From Akkermansia sp. (lineage in GTDB: Bacteria; Verrucomicrobiota; Verrucomicrobiia; Verrucomicrobiales; Akkermansiaceae): a stretch of DNA of 35,599 nt. The stretch lies in NCBI GenBank assembly GCA_030535795.1, contig JAUNRE010000014.1, positions 1-35,599 on the forward strand, in the 5' to 3' direction. The number at the start of each line of letters is the position of its first letter. Position 1 is the stretch's first letter. Positions 35,488-35,599 of this stretch are shown piece by piece. The notes beneath the pieces are model-generated. The model had not been told where the DNA came from. It did not search any database and saw only the letters and a program-made list of their open reading frames with translations. The translations under genes and the position numbers were made by a program.

Positions 35488-35599
35488 CTTGCCGTACTGA
35501 CCCCACACCCCGGCTCCGCGTTTAATATCTTATACGCGGTGGAACAATTAGGATTTAGACCTATGATGTCAGGTCAATTGATGTTTATCTACAATTTAC

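Overview
The window is about 35.6 kb of GC-rich chromosome. It most resembles a Verrucomicrobiota (PVC group) bacterium of the Akkermansia kind. The grounds are a pseudokinase/FGE-like fusion of a type met in PVC bacteria, many secreted and envelope proteins with lineage-specific domains, frequent lack of Shine-Dalgarno sequences, and dispersed palindromic intergenic repeats. This placement is inferred from gene content and style, since no 16S or database search was available. I found no rRNA, tRNA, CRISPR array, transposase or phage gene. Most genes are ordinary core housekeeping genes.

Layout. 1-413: terminator plus a MITE-like repeat. 414-4393 (+): aconitase, an unknown lipoprotein and a flavin-reductase-like protein in a tight run. 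4435-4947 (-): a PNPOx-like flavoprotein whose 3' end lies in a palindrome. 5139-8392 (+): two tandem paralogous cell-wall amidases and a membrane-anchored M28 peptidase. 8435-10132 (+): a SulP anion transporter. 10133-10738: a terminator, then a large inverted repeat built of nested hairpins. 10739-15296 (-): dnaN, a metallophosphoesterase, exonuclease III and the GTPase Der. 15341-19914 (-): four tightly packed genes for uncharacterised membrane or exported proteins, including a membrane-spanning pseudokinase with an FGE/SUMF1-like outer domain. This is the best candidate for an undescribed system. 20058-20660 (-): long-form HPF. 20840-26385 (+): hemL, a small membrane protein, alaS and pssA. 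26532-27026 (-): low-molecular-weight phosphatase. 27126-27788 (+): queE. 27793-28422 (-): outer-membrane beta-barrel protein. 28787-32217 (-): a polyprenyl synthase, cysE and COG2509 FAD-protein run. 32380-35487 (-): an RND efflux pump.

Working together. The amidase/M28 run and the four-gene pseudokinase run both act at the cell envelope. pssA (lipid head groups), the polyprenyl synthase (quinone or carrier lipid) and the beta-barrel protein also serve the envelope. dnaN and xth serve replication and repair; der, hpf, alaS and queE serve ribosomes and tRNA. Recognisable sigma70-type promoters (TTKnnn-16/17-TATAnT-like) occur before acnA, sulP, dnaN, hemL, alaS, queE and the beta-barrel gene. 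Several place the -10 box so close to the ATG that the mRNA would be leaderless or nearly so, with a run of Gs between.
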